This document shows positions 1-8,764 of a stretch of 38,690 bases of DNA, one piece after another. The stretch's first letter is position 1, and each line of letters begins with the position of its first letter. Source of the DNA: Phytophthora sp. 'mugwort' (lineage: Eukaryota > Oomycota > Peronosporomycetes > Peronosporales > Peronosporaceae); the NCBI GenBank assembly GCA_033558025.1, contig JAUCEF010000071.1, positions 1-38,690 of the forward strand. The letters are read 5' to 3'. A program made the position numbers and the translations under genes. The notes beneath the pieces were generated by a model. It had not been told where the DNA came from, made no database searches, and worked only from the letters and a program-made list of their open reading frames with translations.

Positions 1-181
1 ATTATTTTCTTTAAATTATATGGAGATATTTCAATTTATAAAATAAATTTATTATCATTATAATAAATTTATTTTATAAATTGAAATATCTCCATATAAT
101 TTAAAGAAAATAAATTTATTATAATGATAATAAATTTATTTTATAAATTGAAATATCTCCATATAATTTAAAGAAAATAAT
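1..181. repeat. Left-end foldback: inverted plus direct copies of the nad4L 3' end
   Basis: Bases 1-71 are the exact reverse complement of 111-181. Bases 60-113 and 127-180 are a 54-base exact direct repeat. As a result 2-55 and 60-113 form a perfect 54-bp hairpin with a 4-base loop (56-59), followed directly by the real nad4L 3' end. All copies carry the last codons of nad4L. This may be a natural hairpin end of a linear molecule, the edge of a larger inverted repeat, or an amplification or assembly snap-back. Confidence 0.95.
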
Positions 182-421
182 CATAATAGCTAATCCAATA
201 GCTGATTCTGCTGCAGCTACTGTTAAAATTAATAAAGAAAAAACTTGTCCTATTATATCATCAATTAAAACTGCAAAATAAATAAAATTTAAATTAATTG
301 ATAATAATAATAATTCAATAGACATTAAAATAATAATAATATTCTGTCTATTTAAAATTATACCAAATAATCCAAGACAGAATAAAAAAAAAGTAAAAAT
401 AAAATGATTTAAAATATTCAT
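119..421 (-). CDS. nad4L: NADH dehydrogenase subunit 4L
   Basis: Small membrane subunit of respiratory complex I, part of the proton-pumping arm in the inner membrane. About 100 residues with three hydrophobic segments, and the family signature around residues 25-45 (LNRQNIIIILMSIELLLLSIN) followed by the Ala/Glu-rich third helix. The ATG at 421 is chosen rather than the in-frame ATG at 436, because 436 lies inside nad1 and the resulting start MNILNHF fits the family. It sits 2 bases after the nad1 stop in a nad11-nad1-nad4L minus-strand cluster. Its 3' end is duplicated in the terminal foldback. Confidence 0.95.
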   Translation of the reverse strand: MNILNHFIFTFFLFCLGLFGIILNRQNIIIILMSIELLLLSINLNFIYFAVLIDDIIGQVFSLLILTVAAAESAIGLAIMIIFFKLYGDISIYKINLLSL

Positions 422-423
422 AA

Positions 424-1404
424 TTAAATTAACCAATTAAAACTTATTAAAATACTTGCAGTATATAAAAACCAGGATAATGAAAAAGGTAGAAATACTT
501 TCCAACCTAAACGCATTAATTGGTCATAACGATATCGAGGTAAAATAGCTCGAGCAACTACAAATAAAACAACAAAAAAACAAATTTTAATACTAAACCA
601 AAAAGATCCGGGTAAAAAATTAATACAATTTATACTAAAAGGGAAAGGTGCTAACCAACCACCTAAAAATAAAATCGTAGTTAAACTACTCATTAATAAC
701 ATATTAGCATATTCACCTAAAAAAAATAATGCAAAACCCATTGCAGAATATTCTACATTATAACCTGAAACTAATTCAGCTTCAGCTTCAGGTAAATCAA
801 AGGGATGTCGATTTGTTTCTGCTAAACAAGATATAAAAAAAATTATAAAAATAGGAAAAAGAGGAAAACAATACCATACCGTTTTTTGTGCCCAAATAAT
901 AGAAATTAAATTTAAAGATTTTGCACAAACAATTACTGAAAGAATTGAAAACCCAATAGTTAATTCATATGAAATCATTTGTGCTGTTGATCTTAAAGCC
1001 CCTAAAAACGAATATTTAGAATTACTTGACCAACCACCTATAATAACACCGTATACACCTAAAGATGAAATTGCTATTAAATATAAAATACCAATATTTA
1101 ATTCAGTAAAAAACATACCAAAACCTAAAGGTATTATTGTCCAACTTAATAGACTTAAAAAAAAAGCTAAAATAGGTGCAAATATAAATAAAATTACATC
1201 AGCATTACTTGGTAAAATTGTTTCTTTTACGAATAATTTAAGACCATCAGCTAATGGTTGTAATAATCCAAAAGTACCTACAACATTAGGTCCTCTTCTT
1301 CTTTGAATAGAAGCTAATATTTTACGTTCAACTAAAGTAAAATAAGCCACAGCAATTAATAAAGGTAATATGAAAATTAAAAATTTTAAAATTGTGTATA
1401 TCAT
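424..1404 (-). CDS. nad1: NADH dehydrogenase subunit 1
   Basis: Complex I membrane subunit that lines the quinone-binding site at the junction with the peripheral arm. It has 326 residues, normal for the family, and multiple membrane helices. The hallmark loops are present: [18 protein letters not shown] near residues 27-44 and [20 protein letters not shown] near 195-215. The ATG at 1404-1402 overlaps the nad11 TGA stop in an ATGA tetranucleotide, which suggests a shared transcript and possibly coupled translation. nad4L follows immediately. No frame break is seen. Confidence 0.98.
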   Translation of the reverse strand: MIYTILKFLIFILPLLIAVAYFTLVERKILASIQRRRGPNVVGTFGLLQPLADGLKLFVKETILPSNADVILFIFAPILAFFLSLLSWTIIPLGFGMFFTELNIGILYLIAISSLGVYGVIIGGWSSNSKYSFLGALRSTAQMISYELTIGFSILSVIVCAKSLNLISIIWAQKTVWYCFPLFPIFIIFFISCLAETNRHPFDLPEAEAELVSGYNVEYSAMGFALFFLGEYANMLLMSSLTTILFLGGWLAPFPFSINCINFLPGSFWFSIKICFFVVLFVVARAILPRYRYDQLMRLGWKVFLPFSLSWFLYTASILISFNWLI

Positions 1405-3407
1405 AATAATTTTGATTGATTTTTGAAAATTTTATTAGAATTAATCAATATTTTTGAATATTGTTCTAATATATTTGTATAATAATTATTTTTAATTAAT
1501 GAATCTAAAAAATTAATATTAATTTTTAAAAATTTTTTATTAAAACTAAAATTATAAATAATTTTTATTTTTTTTTTTAATAAATAAGGTAAAATATCTT
1601 TAATTTTTAAAAAAGCTTCTGATTTAGATTGATTTTTATTTAATAAAAATTTATAAAGATTTCTATAAATTATAGAATCTTTACGTTGTTCTATATTTAC
1701 ATTTAAAATTTGTTCATTTTTTTGAATAAAACCTTCTAAATTAATATACATTCCATTTTTTTCTAAAAAAGTTAATCCAGGTAAAATTAGATTTGAATTT
1801 TGAGCATCTTTAGTAAAATGATGTCCTTGATAAATAACAAAACTATTTTTAGTTATTTTTAATTTATTTTGTAAATTTGTATTAAATAAATAATATAATT
1901 TTGAATTATTTAACATATTTAATGATTTTGGAAAAGTAATTTCAAAAAAATTAATTAAAGAAGTTTGAAAATTAAAGAAATTAATATTATGGTTAATAAA
2001 TGATAAATTTTTTAATTTTGATAATAAAAAAAAACCATTTTTTTGATTTAAAATATTACTACCTATAATAATTAAAGGTTTTTTTGCTTTTTTTAATTGT
2101 TTACAAAATACATGTTTTCCTAAAATAATATTTATTAAAGTTTTAAAAGTTAATCCTAAATGTTTTACTGGATAAGTAAAATTAATTTTATTACCGATAT
2201 ATGCTATTTTAAAATTTCCTTTTTTTAAACGATTAATTAAATGAATATTTAAAATAGAACCTTCTTGACGAATATCACTACCAATTATTAAACAAACATC
2301 AGATTCTTCAATAGATTTTAAAGTATTATTAAATAAAAAATTTGAAGCTAAATCAGAATTTATCTTAATTTGTCGATTTTTTAAAAATTGTTCATAATTT
2401 ACATTTGAAATTCCTAATTTATTTAAATTTTTTTTTAATAAAAAAAGAGATTCTAAATCAGTTAAATCACCAATAATACTTTTAGCATTAAAACTATCTG
2501 TAATTATCAATTTTTTATTAATAATATTTAGAGCATCTAACCAAGAAATCCTATGAAAATTGTTTTGATTATCTTTTAATAATGGATATTTTAATCGTTG
2601 ATATTTTAAACTATCAAAAAAATATCTTGTTTTATCTGATATCCATTCTTTATTAATATTAAAATTAGTTTTAGGTAAAATACGTATAATTTCATTATTA
2701 AAAATATCAATTTTAATATTTGAACCAATACTATCTAAAATAGCAATACCCTCTTTTTTTTTTAATTCCCAAGAACGTGCTTTAAAAGTATAGGGTTTAG
2801 AAGTTAATGCACCAACAGGACATAAATCTACTAAATTACCAGAAAATTCGGATTTAAAAATATTTGAAGAATAAAAATTAATTTCAGTTTTATTACCACG
2901 ACCTGTTGTACCTAAACCGTCAATTCCACAAATTTCATTAGCAAAACGTACACAACGTGTACAATGAATACATCTTGTCATAATTGTTTTAATAAAAGGA
3001 CCACAATATTTATCTTCAACGCCACGTTTTTTAAAAAAAAAACGACTACGATCCGATCCAAAAATCATTGTTTGATCTTGTAAATCACATTCTGACGCTT
3101 GATCACAAATAGGACAATCTAATGGATGATTTATTAAAAGAAATTCTAATACACTTTCACGTGCTTTTTGTACTAAAGGAGTATTAGTAAATATTTTCAT
3201 ATTTGGTATTAAAGGCATTGCACATGAAGCTACAGGTTTAGGGGAATTTTCGATTTCAACTAAACACATACGACAATTACCGGCAATTTGTAAATTCTCT
3301 TGAAAACAGAATTTAGGGATTTGAATTTTAAAATTATTACATGCTTGTAAAACTGTTAAATTTTTATTAACTTTTAATTCGATATTGTTAATATATATAT
3401 TAATCAT
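1401..3407 (-). CDS. nad11: NADH dehydrogenase subunit 11 (75-kDa Fe-S subunit, NuoG type)
   Basis: Largest peripheral-arm subunit of complex I, carrying iron-sulfur clusters N1b, N4 and N5. Visible ligands are a 2Fe-2S ferredoxin motif at Cys34, Cys45, Cys48 and Cys62; the His94-Cys98-Cys101-Cys107 set for N5; and Cys146-Cys149-Cys152 with Cys196 for N4. The remaining 450 or so residues are the degenerate molybdopterin-oxidoreductase-like domain, rich in Asn and Lys. At 668 residues it is a full-length single ORF. It ends in TGA overlapping the nad1 ATG; the other stop codons I checked in this window are TAA. Confidence 0.97.
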   Translation of the reverse strand: MINIYINNIELKVNKNLTVLQACNNFKIQIPKFCFQENLQIAGNCRMCLVEIENSPKPVASCAMPLIPNMKIFTNTPLVQKARESVLEFLLINHPLDCPICDQASECDLQDQTMIFGSDRSRFFFKKRGVEDKYCGPFIKTIMTRCIHCTRCVRFANEICGIDGLGTTGRGNKTEINFYSSNIFKSEFSGNLVDLCPVGALTSKPYTFKARSWELKKKEGIAILDSIGSNIKIDIFNNEIIRILPKTNFNINKEWISDKTRYFFDSLKYQRLKYPLLKDNQNNFHRISWLDALNIINKKLIITDSFNAKSIIGDLTDLESLFLLKKNLNKLGISNVNYEQFLKNRQIKINSDLASNFLFNNTLKSIEESDVCLIIGSDIRQEGSILNIHLINRLKKGNFKIAYIGNKINFTYPVKHLGLTFKTLINIILGKHVFCKQLKKAKKPLIIIGSNILNQKNGFFLLSKLKNLSFINHNINFFNFQTSLINFFEITFPKSLNMLNNSKLYYLFNTNLQNKLKITKNSFVIYQGHHFTKDAQNSNLILPGLTFLEKNGMYINLEGFIQKNEQILNVNIEQRKDSIIYRNLYKFLLNKNQSKSEAFLKIKDILPYLLKKKIKIIYNFSFNKKFLKININFLDSLIKNNYYTNILEQYSKILINSNKIFKNQSKLL

Positions 3408-3489
3408 TTTAATGATAAAAAATTAAATAAAATATAAATTTATTTTCACTAAAAAGATATATTTTATTTAAAATATATTATTATAGTAA

Positions 3490-3572
3490 TATCAAAGAAG
3501 GGATTTGAACCCTTAACGCTTTTAAGCTTTACATCCTAAGTGTAACGTGTTTACCAATTTCACCACTTTGAT
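3490..3572 (-). tRNA. trnL(uag): tRNA-Leu(UAG)
   Basis: On the minus strand it folds into a 7-bp acceptor, a long class II variable arm and a TTCAAAT T-loop. The anticodon stem TTACA/TGTAA closes loop CTTAGGA, giving anticodon UAG. It lies next to the second leucine tRNA. Confidence 0.9.
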
Positions 3573-3580
3573 AATAAAAA

Positions 3581-3663
3581 TACCTACTATTGGACTTGAA
3601 CCAATAACCCTAAAAGGGAACAGATTTTAAATCTATCGTGTTTACCAATTTCACCAAGTAGGC
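3581..3663 (-). tRNA. trnL(uaa): tRNA-Leu(UAA)
   Basis: Class II tRNA on the minus strand with a 7-bp acceptor (one G-U pair), a TTCAAGT T-loop and anticodon loop TTTAAAA, giving UAA. It reads the very common TTA codons. It is divergent from tatC, 18 bases away. Confidence 0.9.
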
Positions 3664-3681
3664 TAATATTTTTTTAAATAT

Positions 3682-4425
3682 ATGAAAAAAAAAAAAATAA
3701 TAACTTATTTACAATTACATTTATTTGAATTAAAATATAATTTTTTTATACTTTTAATCACTTTTTTTTATCTTTTTATAATTTCATATTATTTTTCTGA
3801 TCAATTAATATATTTATTAGTTAATAATTTACTTAATAAAAATATGTTAAAATATTTTATTTTTACTAATATTACTGAAATTTTTATTACTAATATTTTT
3901 ATAGCAATTTTCATAACAACTTTTATAACAATTCAATTAAGTTTTTTATTATTTTGGTTTTTTTTATCAAAAGGTTTATATAAATTTGAAAATTTTATTT
4001 TTATAAAATTTTATATTTTTTTTATAATTTTTAATTTTTTTATAATAAAATTTATTTTTACTAATATTATTCCACATATTTGGGATTTTTTATTAAATTT
4101 AAATTTTTCAAATTTATATCTTTTAACAATTTATTTTGAACCAAAAATTGATAATTATTTTGATTTTATTTTTTCTTCTTTTATTTATATATTTATAATA
4201 TTTATTTATTTTTTTTCTTTATTTTTTTTTATATCAAATAATATTTTAAAAATTAAAATAATTATTAATTTAAGAAAATTCTTTTATTTAAAAATAATAT
4301 TATTGAGTGCTTTAATTACACCACCAGATATATTTAATTTTATATTAATTTATTTTATCTTTTTTTTTTTTTTTGAAATATTTATTTATATTTCAATATA
4401 TTTAAATAAATATAAATTAATTTAA
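3682..4425 (+). CDS. tatC: Twin-arginine translocase subunit TatC (MttB, Ymf16)
   Basis: Inner-membrane protein of the Tat family, encoded in many stramenopile, jakobid and plant mitochondria. It has 247 residues, almost all hydrophobic, with about six membrane segments. Family landmarks are the first loop FTNITEIFITNIFIAIF (about residues 62-78; bacterial proteins have F-x-E-x-F here), the following GLYKFE near 98-103, and the last-helix motif ALITPPDIFNF near residues 212-222. The ATG at 3682 is the only sensible start, 18 bases from the divergent trnL. The 3' end overlaps convergent rpl31 by 9 bases. A partner TatA candidate is at 20812. Confidence 0.93.
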   Translation: MKKKKIITYLQLHLFELKYNFFILLITFFYLFIISYYFSDQLIYLLVNNLLNKNMLKYFIFTNITEIFITNIFIAIFITTFITIQLSFLLFWFFLSKGLYKFENFIFIKFYIFFIIFNFFIIKFIFTNIIPHIWDFLLNLNFSNLYLLTIYFEPKIDNYFDFIFSSFIYIFIIFIYFFSLFFFISNNILKIKIIINLRKFFYLKIILLSALITPPDIFNFILIYFIFFFFFEIFIYISIYLNKYKLI

Positions 4426-4620
4426 TTTATTTTTTTTTATAAAATTTAATTTACTTTTATTTAAATTGATATTTGTATTTGTAATAATATCTGTTTCTTT
4501 AAAAATTCTTAAATTTAATTGATAATTTTTTAAATACTTAATAGATGTTATTTTTAAAGAAGATCCATTTGTTAAAATAATTTTATTTTTATAGGTAAAA
4601 AATTTTTTATTTTTATTCAT
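4417..4620 (-). CDS. rpl31: Ribosomal protein bL31 (probable)
   Basis: A small basic protein of the large ribosomal subunit. The 67-residue product has the bL31 core pattern: a Lys/Tyr-rich start, then ILTNGSSLKITSIKY (about residues 15-29), corresponding to the bacterial stretch with a conserved G-S/T-F. No zinc-binding cysteines are visible, as in many L31 variants. The ATG at 4620 is chosen over the one at 4650 because the longer form would run into the oppositely oriented trnC. The 3' end overlaps tatC tail-to-tail by 9 bases. rpl31 is known in some stramenopile mitochondria. Confidence 0.7.
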   Translation of the reverse strand: MNKNKKFFTYKNKIILTNGSSLKITSIKYLKNYQLNLRIFKETDIITNTNINLNKSKLNFIKKNKLN

Positions 4621-4637
4621 ATAATATAATTTATTTT

Positions 4638-4708
4638 GGCTAGATAACATAAAGGTAATGTAAAGGACTGCAAATCCTTTAATGACGGTTCGAATCCGTC
4701 TCTAGCTT
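4638..4708 (+). tRNA. trnC(gca): tRNA-Cys(GCA)
   Basis: Cloverleaf with acceptor GGCTAGA/TCTAGCT, anticodon stem AGGA/TCCT around loop CTGCAAA (anticodon GCA) and T-loop TTCGAAT. A lone plus-strand gene between minus-strand neighbours. Confidence 0.93.
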
Positions 4709-4712
4709 TTAA

Positions 4713-4797
4713 AGGATAGAGTGGGATTTGAACCCACGGTATTATTACATACTTCAGTTTTCAAGACTGACACCTTAAACCACTCGATCACCTATCC
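4713..4797 (-). tRNA. trnS(uga): tRNA-Ser(UGA)
   Basis: Class II tRNA on the minus strand: acceptor GGATAGG paired with CTATCC, a long variable arm, T-loop TTCAAAT, and anticodon loop CTTGAAA giving UGA. Starts the rps13-rps11-trnS minus-strand block's downstream end. Confidence 0.92.
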
Positions 4798-4806
4798 ATA
4801 TTAAAA

Positions 4807-5220
4807 TTAACGTCTTTTTTGTTTTTTTAATCTACAACCATTAAAAGGTTTTGTTGTTTTATCTAAAATATATTTTATTTTAATTTTTTTATTTTTTATA
4901 TTTTTTAAAACATTATATCGACCTAAACCAGTACCATGTAAATAAATTTTTAATTTTTTTATTTTTTTTAATTGAAGATATTTATTAATTTTATATACAA
5001 TTAATTGAACATTATATGGTGTATTTTTTTTAAAACGTGTTTTTTTTAATGATTTTGTAGACCATTGTTTTAAAAGATTTCCTTTATAAGTTGTTAAACT
5101 TATAATAGTATTTTTTAAATTTGCTGTAATATGTAAATTTGTTAAAATTAAAGGATTTTTTTTTTTTAAATTTATTTTTTTTTTAAATTTATTTTTAAAA
5201 TTATATTTATTTTTATTCAT
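4807..5220 (-). CDS. rps11: Ribosomal protein uS11
   Basis: Small-subunit protein of the platform, binding the SSU rRNA near the E site. It has 137 residues. The C-terminal half shows the family signature: GTGLGRYNVLKNI near residues 96-108, then ILDKTTKPFNGCRLKKQKRR at the end, equivalent to the bacterial D-x-T-P-x-x-HNGCR-x-x-K-x-R-R tail. The N-terminus is a poly-Lys/Asn extension. It lies 12 bases downstream of rps13, the normal bacterial alpha-operon order. Confidence 0.93.
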   Translation of the reverse strand: MNKNKYNFKNKFKKKINLKKKNPLILTNLHITANLKNTIISLTTYKGNLLKQWSTKSLKKTRFKKNTPYNVQLIVYKINKYLQLKKIKKLKIYLHGTGLGRYNVLKNIKNKKIKIKYILDKTTKPFNGCRLKKQKRR

Positions 5221-5232
5221 AGAATAATAACT

Positions 5233-5646
5233 TTATCTTTTTTTTTTTTTTTGACTTTTAAATGGTCGTTTATTACGTGAAATACGTTTTTGAATAAAAA
5301 TTTTTTTTAATTTTTTAGATGTTTTTGAATTTGTATGAGTACGTTGTCCTCTAACAGGTAATCCCTGACTTTGTCTAATTCCACGATTACTTTTAATTTC
5401 TACTAATTCATTTAATCTTTCAGTTTTAATTTTTTTTAAAAGTTGTTCAACTTTTAAATTTTTATTAATATAATTAACCAGTCGGTTTACATGGTTGTTT
5501 TTAAGTTTATTAAGGGTGATTTGAGGATTAATTCCTATATTTTTACAAATTTTCTTGGATTGAAATTCATTAATACCATATAATATAGTTAATGAATATA
5601 AAATACTTTTTGAATCTGAAATTGTTTTATTAAAAATATATAACAT
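5233..5646 (-). CDS. rps13: Ribosomal protein uS13
   Basis: Head protein of the small subunit that contacts the A and P sites and the large subunit. It has 137 residues, with the helix-two-turn-helix start (LYGINEFQSKKICKNIGINP near 24-43) and the conserved basic tail RGIRQSQGLPVRGQRTHTNS near 91-110, matching bacterial RGxRHxxGLPVRGQRTxTNAR. It is divergent from rpl2; only 28 bases separate their starts, so that gap probably holds a bidirectional control region. Confidence 0.96.
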   Translation of the reverse strand: MLYIFNKTISDSKSILYSLTILYGINEFQSKKICKNIGINPQITLNKLKNNHVNRLVNYINKNLKVEQLLKKIKTERLNELVEIKSNRGIRQSQGLPVRGQRTHTNSKTSKKLKKIFIQKRISRNKRPFKSQKKKKR

Positions 5647-5674
5647 AATAGATTTTATCTATATACCATATAAA

Positions 5675-6481
5675 ATGATAGAAAAAAAAATAAAACCTAT
5701 AACACCATCACAACGTCAAACATTTTTATTAAAAAAAGATAATTTAACTAAAATTTTTAAAATTAAATCTTTAACAAAAGGTTTTCAACGTGCTAATGGT
5801 AAAAATAATCAAGGTAAAATAACTATAAAACATCGCGGTGGTGGACATAAACGTTTATATAGAATAATTGATTTTAATAGATCTAAAAATATTGAAGGTT
5901 ATATTATTAAAATTTTATATGATCCTAATCGTTCCGCAAATATCGCTTATATTAAAAACAATTCTAAATCTTATTTAATTTTAGCACCGGAAGGTTTAAA
6001 AATTAATCAATATATAAAAAGTTCACCTAATGCTGAATTAAAAGTAGGTAATGCTTTACCATTACAAAATATACCAATTGGTAGTTTAATTCATAATATT
6101 AGTTTATATCCAAAATCTAGAGGAAAATTAATAAGAAGTGCTGGAACATCTGCACAATTAATTCAAAAAATTGATAATAAATACGCTCGAATTCGTTTAA
6201 ATTCTGGTGAATTAAAATTAATTTTATTAACTTGTTATGCAACATTAGGTGTTGTATCTAATATTAATCATAAAAAAATTAAATTAGGTAAAGCTGGGCG
6301 TTCACGTTGGTTAAATAGACGACCTTCTGTACGTGGTGTAGCAAAAAATCCTGTCGATCATCCACATGGTGGTGGTGAGGGTAAAACAAGTGGAGGGCGA
6401 CCTTCTGTAACACCACAAGGTAAAATAACTAAAGGAAAGCCTACACGTAAAAAAACAAAAAAAAAATTAATTATTAAATAA
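5675..6481 (+). CDS. rpl2: Ribosomal protein uL2
   Basis: Large-subunit protein close to the peptidyl-transferase centre. It has 268 residues, with a KHRGGGHKRLYR motif near residues 52-63 in the N-terminal OB domain and the catalytic-centre loop VDHPHGGGEGKTSGGR near 227-242. It is first of a tight plus-strand cluster, rpl2-rps19-rps3-rpl16, which keeps the bacterial S10-operon order with 3-base spacers. Confidence 0.98.
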   Translation: MIEKKIKPITPSQRQTFLLKKDNLTKIFKIKSLTKGFQRANGKNNQGKITIKHRGGGHKRLYRIIDFNRSKNIEGYIIKILYDPNRSANIAYIKNNSKSYLILAPEGLKINQYIKSSPNAELKVGNALPLQNIPIGSLIHNISLYPKSRGKLIRSAGTSAQLIQKIDNKYARIRLNSGELKLILLTCYATLGVVSNINHKKIKLGKAGRSRWLNRRPSVRGVAKNPVDHPHGGGEGKTSGGRPSVTPQGKITKGKPTRKKTKKKLIIK

Positions 6482-6484
6482 ATT

Positions 6485-6721
6485 ATGTCTAGAAGTAAAT
6501 ATAAAGGTCCATTTTTTAAAGTTAATTTATTAAAAAAAAAACAATGGATAAAAATAACTAATAAAAATTTAACAATATTACCTGAATATAGTAATCATTC
6601 TGTAAGTATTTATAATGGTAAAATATTTATTAATTTGGAAATAAATGATAAAATGATTGGTTTTAAATTTGGTGAATTTATTAATACACGAAAAAAACAT
6701 ATATATAAAAAAAAAAAATAA
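6485..6721 (+). CDS. rps19: Ribosomal protein uS19
   Basis: Head protein of the small ribosomal subunit. It has 78 residues, typical for mitochondrial S19. It begins MSRSKYKGPFF (family: RSxxKGPF) and continues with the middle motif ITIL-like PEYSNHSVSIYNGK (family: PxxxGxxxxVYNGK) and GFKFGEFINTRK (family: GHKLGEFxxTR). It lies 3 bases after rpl2 and 3 before rps3. Confidence 0.97.
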   Translation: MSRSKYKGPFFKVNLLKKKQWIKITNKNLTILPEYSNHSVSIYNGKIFINLEINDKMIGFKFGEFINTRKKHIYKKKK

Positions 6722-6724
6722 ATT

Positions 6725-7555
6725 ATGGGTCAAAAAATTATACCAATTAGTTTAAGATTAAATAAAAAAAAAAATTGGGATTCCCAATGGATTGTTAATA
6801 ATAATGAGTATTCTAATTTATTGCATTTTGATTTAGAAATTAAAAAATATTTTCAAAATATTTTTAATTATAAAAATTTAAAATTAATAGATATAAATAT
6901 AGTAAAAACATCAAATAATATAAATATATATGTTTATATTCAAAAAAATGCAAAAAAATATTATAAATTATCTTATAATCAAATTATTAAATATTTAAAT
7001 ATATATTATATTAATAATAATATTAAATTATTTATCAAAAATGTCCAATTTTTTGAATTAATTAAATTACGAAAAAATTTAAAAAGAATTTTTGATAAAA
7101 TAAGAAAAAATAATCGAATTAATAAAAATGTTAAAAAAATGATTTATAATTTTAGTTATGCTTTTTATACTAAAAATATAAATATTATAACTTTTTATAT
7201 TAAACAAACATTAGAAAAAAAAAAAACACATAAAAAATTTATTAATAATATTGATAATATGCTTCAAGAATTTTTTAAAATATTTTCTAATTTTATTGGT
7301 TATCGTTTACAATTTAAAGGTCGTTTAAATAAATCAAAACGTAAAAAAAAACTAATTTTTCAAAAAGGAAAAATACCATTAAATACTTTAGAATATGATA
7401 TTAAATATCATTTTAATGAATTTAAAACACCATCGGGTATTTGTAGTATTAAATTATGGATTTTTTTTAAACCACTAAAAACTACATTAAATTCTAAATT
7501 TTTAAAAAAACAAAGAATTAAAAATACTAATTATGTTATTTCCAAAAAAAACTAA
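6725..7555 (+). CDS. rps3: Ribosomal protein uS3
   Basis: Small-subunit protein at the mRNA entry channel. It has 276 residues, longer than bacterial S3 through an Asn/Lys/Ile-rich middle. The N-terminus MGQKIIPISLRL matches the family (MGQKxxPxxxRLG). Near the C-terminus are GYRLQFKGRLNKSKRKKK (family: G-x-x-x-x-x-GR-x-x-G-x-x-R-x) and TPSGICSIKLWIFF, the S3 C-terminal strand. Its 3' end overlaps rpl16 by 23 bases in another frame, a common S3/L16 arrangement. Confidence 0.95.
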   Translation: MGQKIIPISLRLNKKKNWDSQWIVNNNEYSNLLHFDLEIKKYFQNIFNYKNLKLIDINIVKTSNNINIYVYIQKNAKKYYKLSYNQIIKYLNIYYINNNIKLFIKNVQFFELIKLRKNLKRIFDKIRKNNRINKNVKKMIYNFSYAFYTKNINIITFYIKQTLEKKKTHKKFINNIDNMLQEFFKIFSNFIGYRLQFKGRLNKSKRKKKLIFQKGKIPLNTLEYDIKYHFNEFKTPSGICSIKLWIFFKPLKTTLNSKFLKKQRIKNTNYVISKKN

Positions 7556-7937
7556 ATATAAAAAACAATTTAAAAGTAAACTTACAGGTAAAACAACAAA
7601 AGGTAATAATATTGTTTATGGTAAATATGCTATTAAAGTTTTAAAAGAAACACGTTTAACATCAAGACAAATAGAAGCAACTCGTCGAATAATTATTCGA
7701 AAAATGAAACGATTAGGATTTCTTTGGATTCGTGTTTTTCCAGATACACCTGTAACAGCAAAACCTACAGAAAATCGTATGGGTAAAGGAAAAGGTGCTG
7801 TTTCTTTTTGGGTTGCTAAAGTTAAAAAAGGTCAAATTTTATATGAAATTAGCGGTATTTCATTAGAAAATGCAAAAAAAGTTTTAAAAGCGGGTTCTAA
7901 TAAATTGCCGGTTAAAACAAAATTTATTTATAAATAA
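7533..7937 (+). CDS. rpl16: Ribosomal protein uL16
   Basis: Large-subunit protein positioning tRNA at the A site. It has 134 residues and is strongly conserved: LFPKKTKYKKQFKSKLTGK at the start, RQIEATRRIIIRKMKR (about 48-63), the PDTPVTAKPTENRMGKGKGA loop (about 71-90) and FWVAKVKKGQILYEISG. The ATG at 7533 is inside rps3 but gives the canonical start (bacterial MLxPKRxKYRKxxRG). trnI(CAU) follows. Confidence 0.98.
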   Translation: MLFPKKTKYKKQFKSKLTGKTTKGNNIVYGKYAIKVLKETRLTSRQIEATRRIIIRKMKRLGFLWIRVFPDTPVTAKPTENRMGKGKGAVSFWVAKVKKGQILYEISGISLENAKKVLKAGSNKLPVKTKFIYK

Positions 7938-7939
7938 TT

Positions 7940-8013
7940 AGGCTTATAGTTTAATTGGTTAGAGCATACCGCTCATAACGGTATAGTTGTAGGTTCAAAT
8001 CCTACTAGGCCTA
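7940..8013 (+). tRNA. trnI(cau): tRNA with CAU anticodon, probably tRNA-Ile(CAU)
   Basis: Good cloverleaf with a 7-bp acceptor (AGGCTTA/TAGGCCT) and loop CTCATAA. Of the three CAU tRNAs here, this one most resembles plant-mitochondrial and bacterial tRNA-Ile(CAU), whose C34 is modified to lysidine to read AUA. Assignment among the three CAU genes is by resemblance only. Confidence 0.75.
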
Positions 8014-8034
8014 ATTAAAAAATTTTTATTTTAA

Positions 8035-8703
8035 ATGAAAAAATTAAAAAAACAAAAAACAAATAATTTATCAAATTATCAACAATTTTTAAAAAATAAT
8101 TATTTAAAAAAAAAAAAATTTAAATTAAAAAATATTTTATTTGAAAATCCAATTTTATTTAATAATTTAAATTTAGAATCTTATGTAATTGAATTTAATA
8201 ATTATGAAAACATTTATTTACCTTTTACTTTAATAAAAATAGATAAAATTTCAACAATTGCTATAAAATATGAAAATATTATATTATTTAATTATGATTT
8301 AACTTATAATATATTACATCAATTTAATAAAATAATGCTTCAAAATATTTTAATAAAAAAAAATAATTCAATAAAAGGTCGTTTACTTGGTGGAAATTGG
8401 AATAATAAAAAAATTTTTATTTCAATTTTAGGATTTATTTTTTCTATAAAACCTATTAATTTAAATAATGCTTTAAATTATAAAAAAAAATTTTATTTTA
8501 ATAAATATAATAAAAAAGGTTTCTATAAAAGAAGAATTAATTCAACACGTTTAATTAATTGTTATAAATTAAAATATTTAAATTTTAAAGTTAATAATTT
8601 AAATATATTTAAAAAATCAAAAAAAGAATTTTCAAGACTTTCTTATATTCAAACTATTATTCAAAATCAAAAAATAAAAAATAATAATTTTAAAATAAAA
8701 TAA
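8035..8703 (+). CDS. Unidentified basic protein, possible degenerate ribosomal protein S1
   Basis: Product of 222 residues, very rich in Lys, Asn and Ile, with no membrane segment. I do not recognise it firmly. The only landmark is SIKGRLLGGNWNNKKIFISI followed by LGFIFSIKP (about residues 116-145), which resembles the S1 OB-fold core (V-K-G-x-I-L-x-x-x-x-G-G-x-x-V-x-I-x-G-F-x-x-F-L-P) in mitochondrial rps1. The C-terminal third is basic, as expected for an RNA-binding protein. Its place between rpl16 and atp8, among ribosomal genes, supports a ribosomal role. It could also correspond to one of the uncharacterised conserved ymf reading frames of oomycete mitochondria. Confidence 0.45.
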   Translation: MKKLKKQKTNNLSNYQQFLKNNYLKKKKFKLKNILFENPILFNNLNLESYVIEFNNYENIYLPFTLIKIDKISTIAIKYENIILFNYDLTYNILHQFNKIMLQNILIKKNNSIKGRLLGGNWNNKKIFISILGFIFSIKPINLNNALNYKKKFYFNKYNKKGFYKRRINSTRLINCYKLKYLNFKVNNLNIFKKSKKEFSRLSYIQTIIQNQKIKNNNFKIK

Positions 8704-8764
8704 AAATAAAAGTGTTCTTTCAAGAAAAATATATGTTGAAGAAATAAAAATTTATTATAAAATT

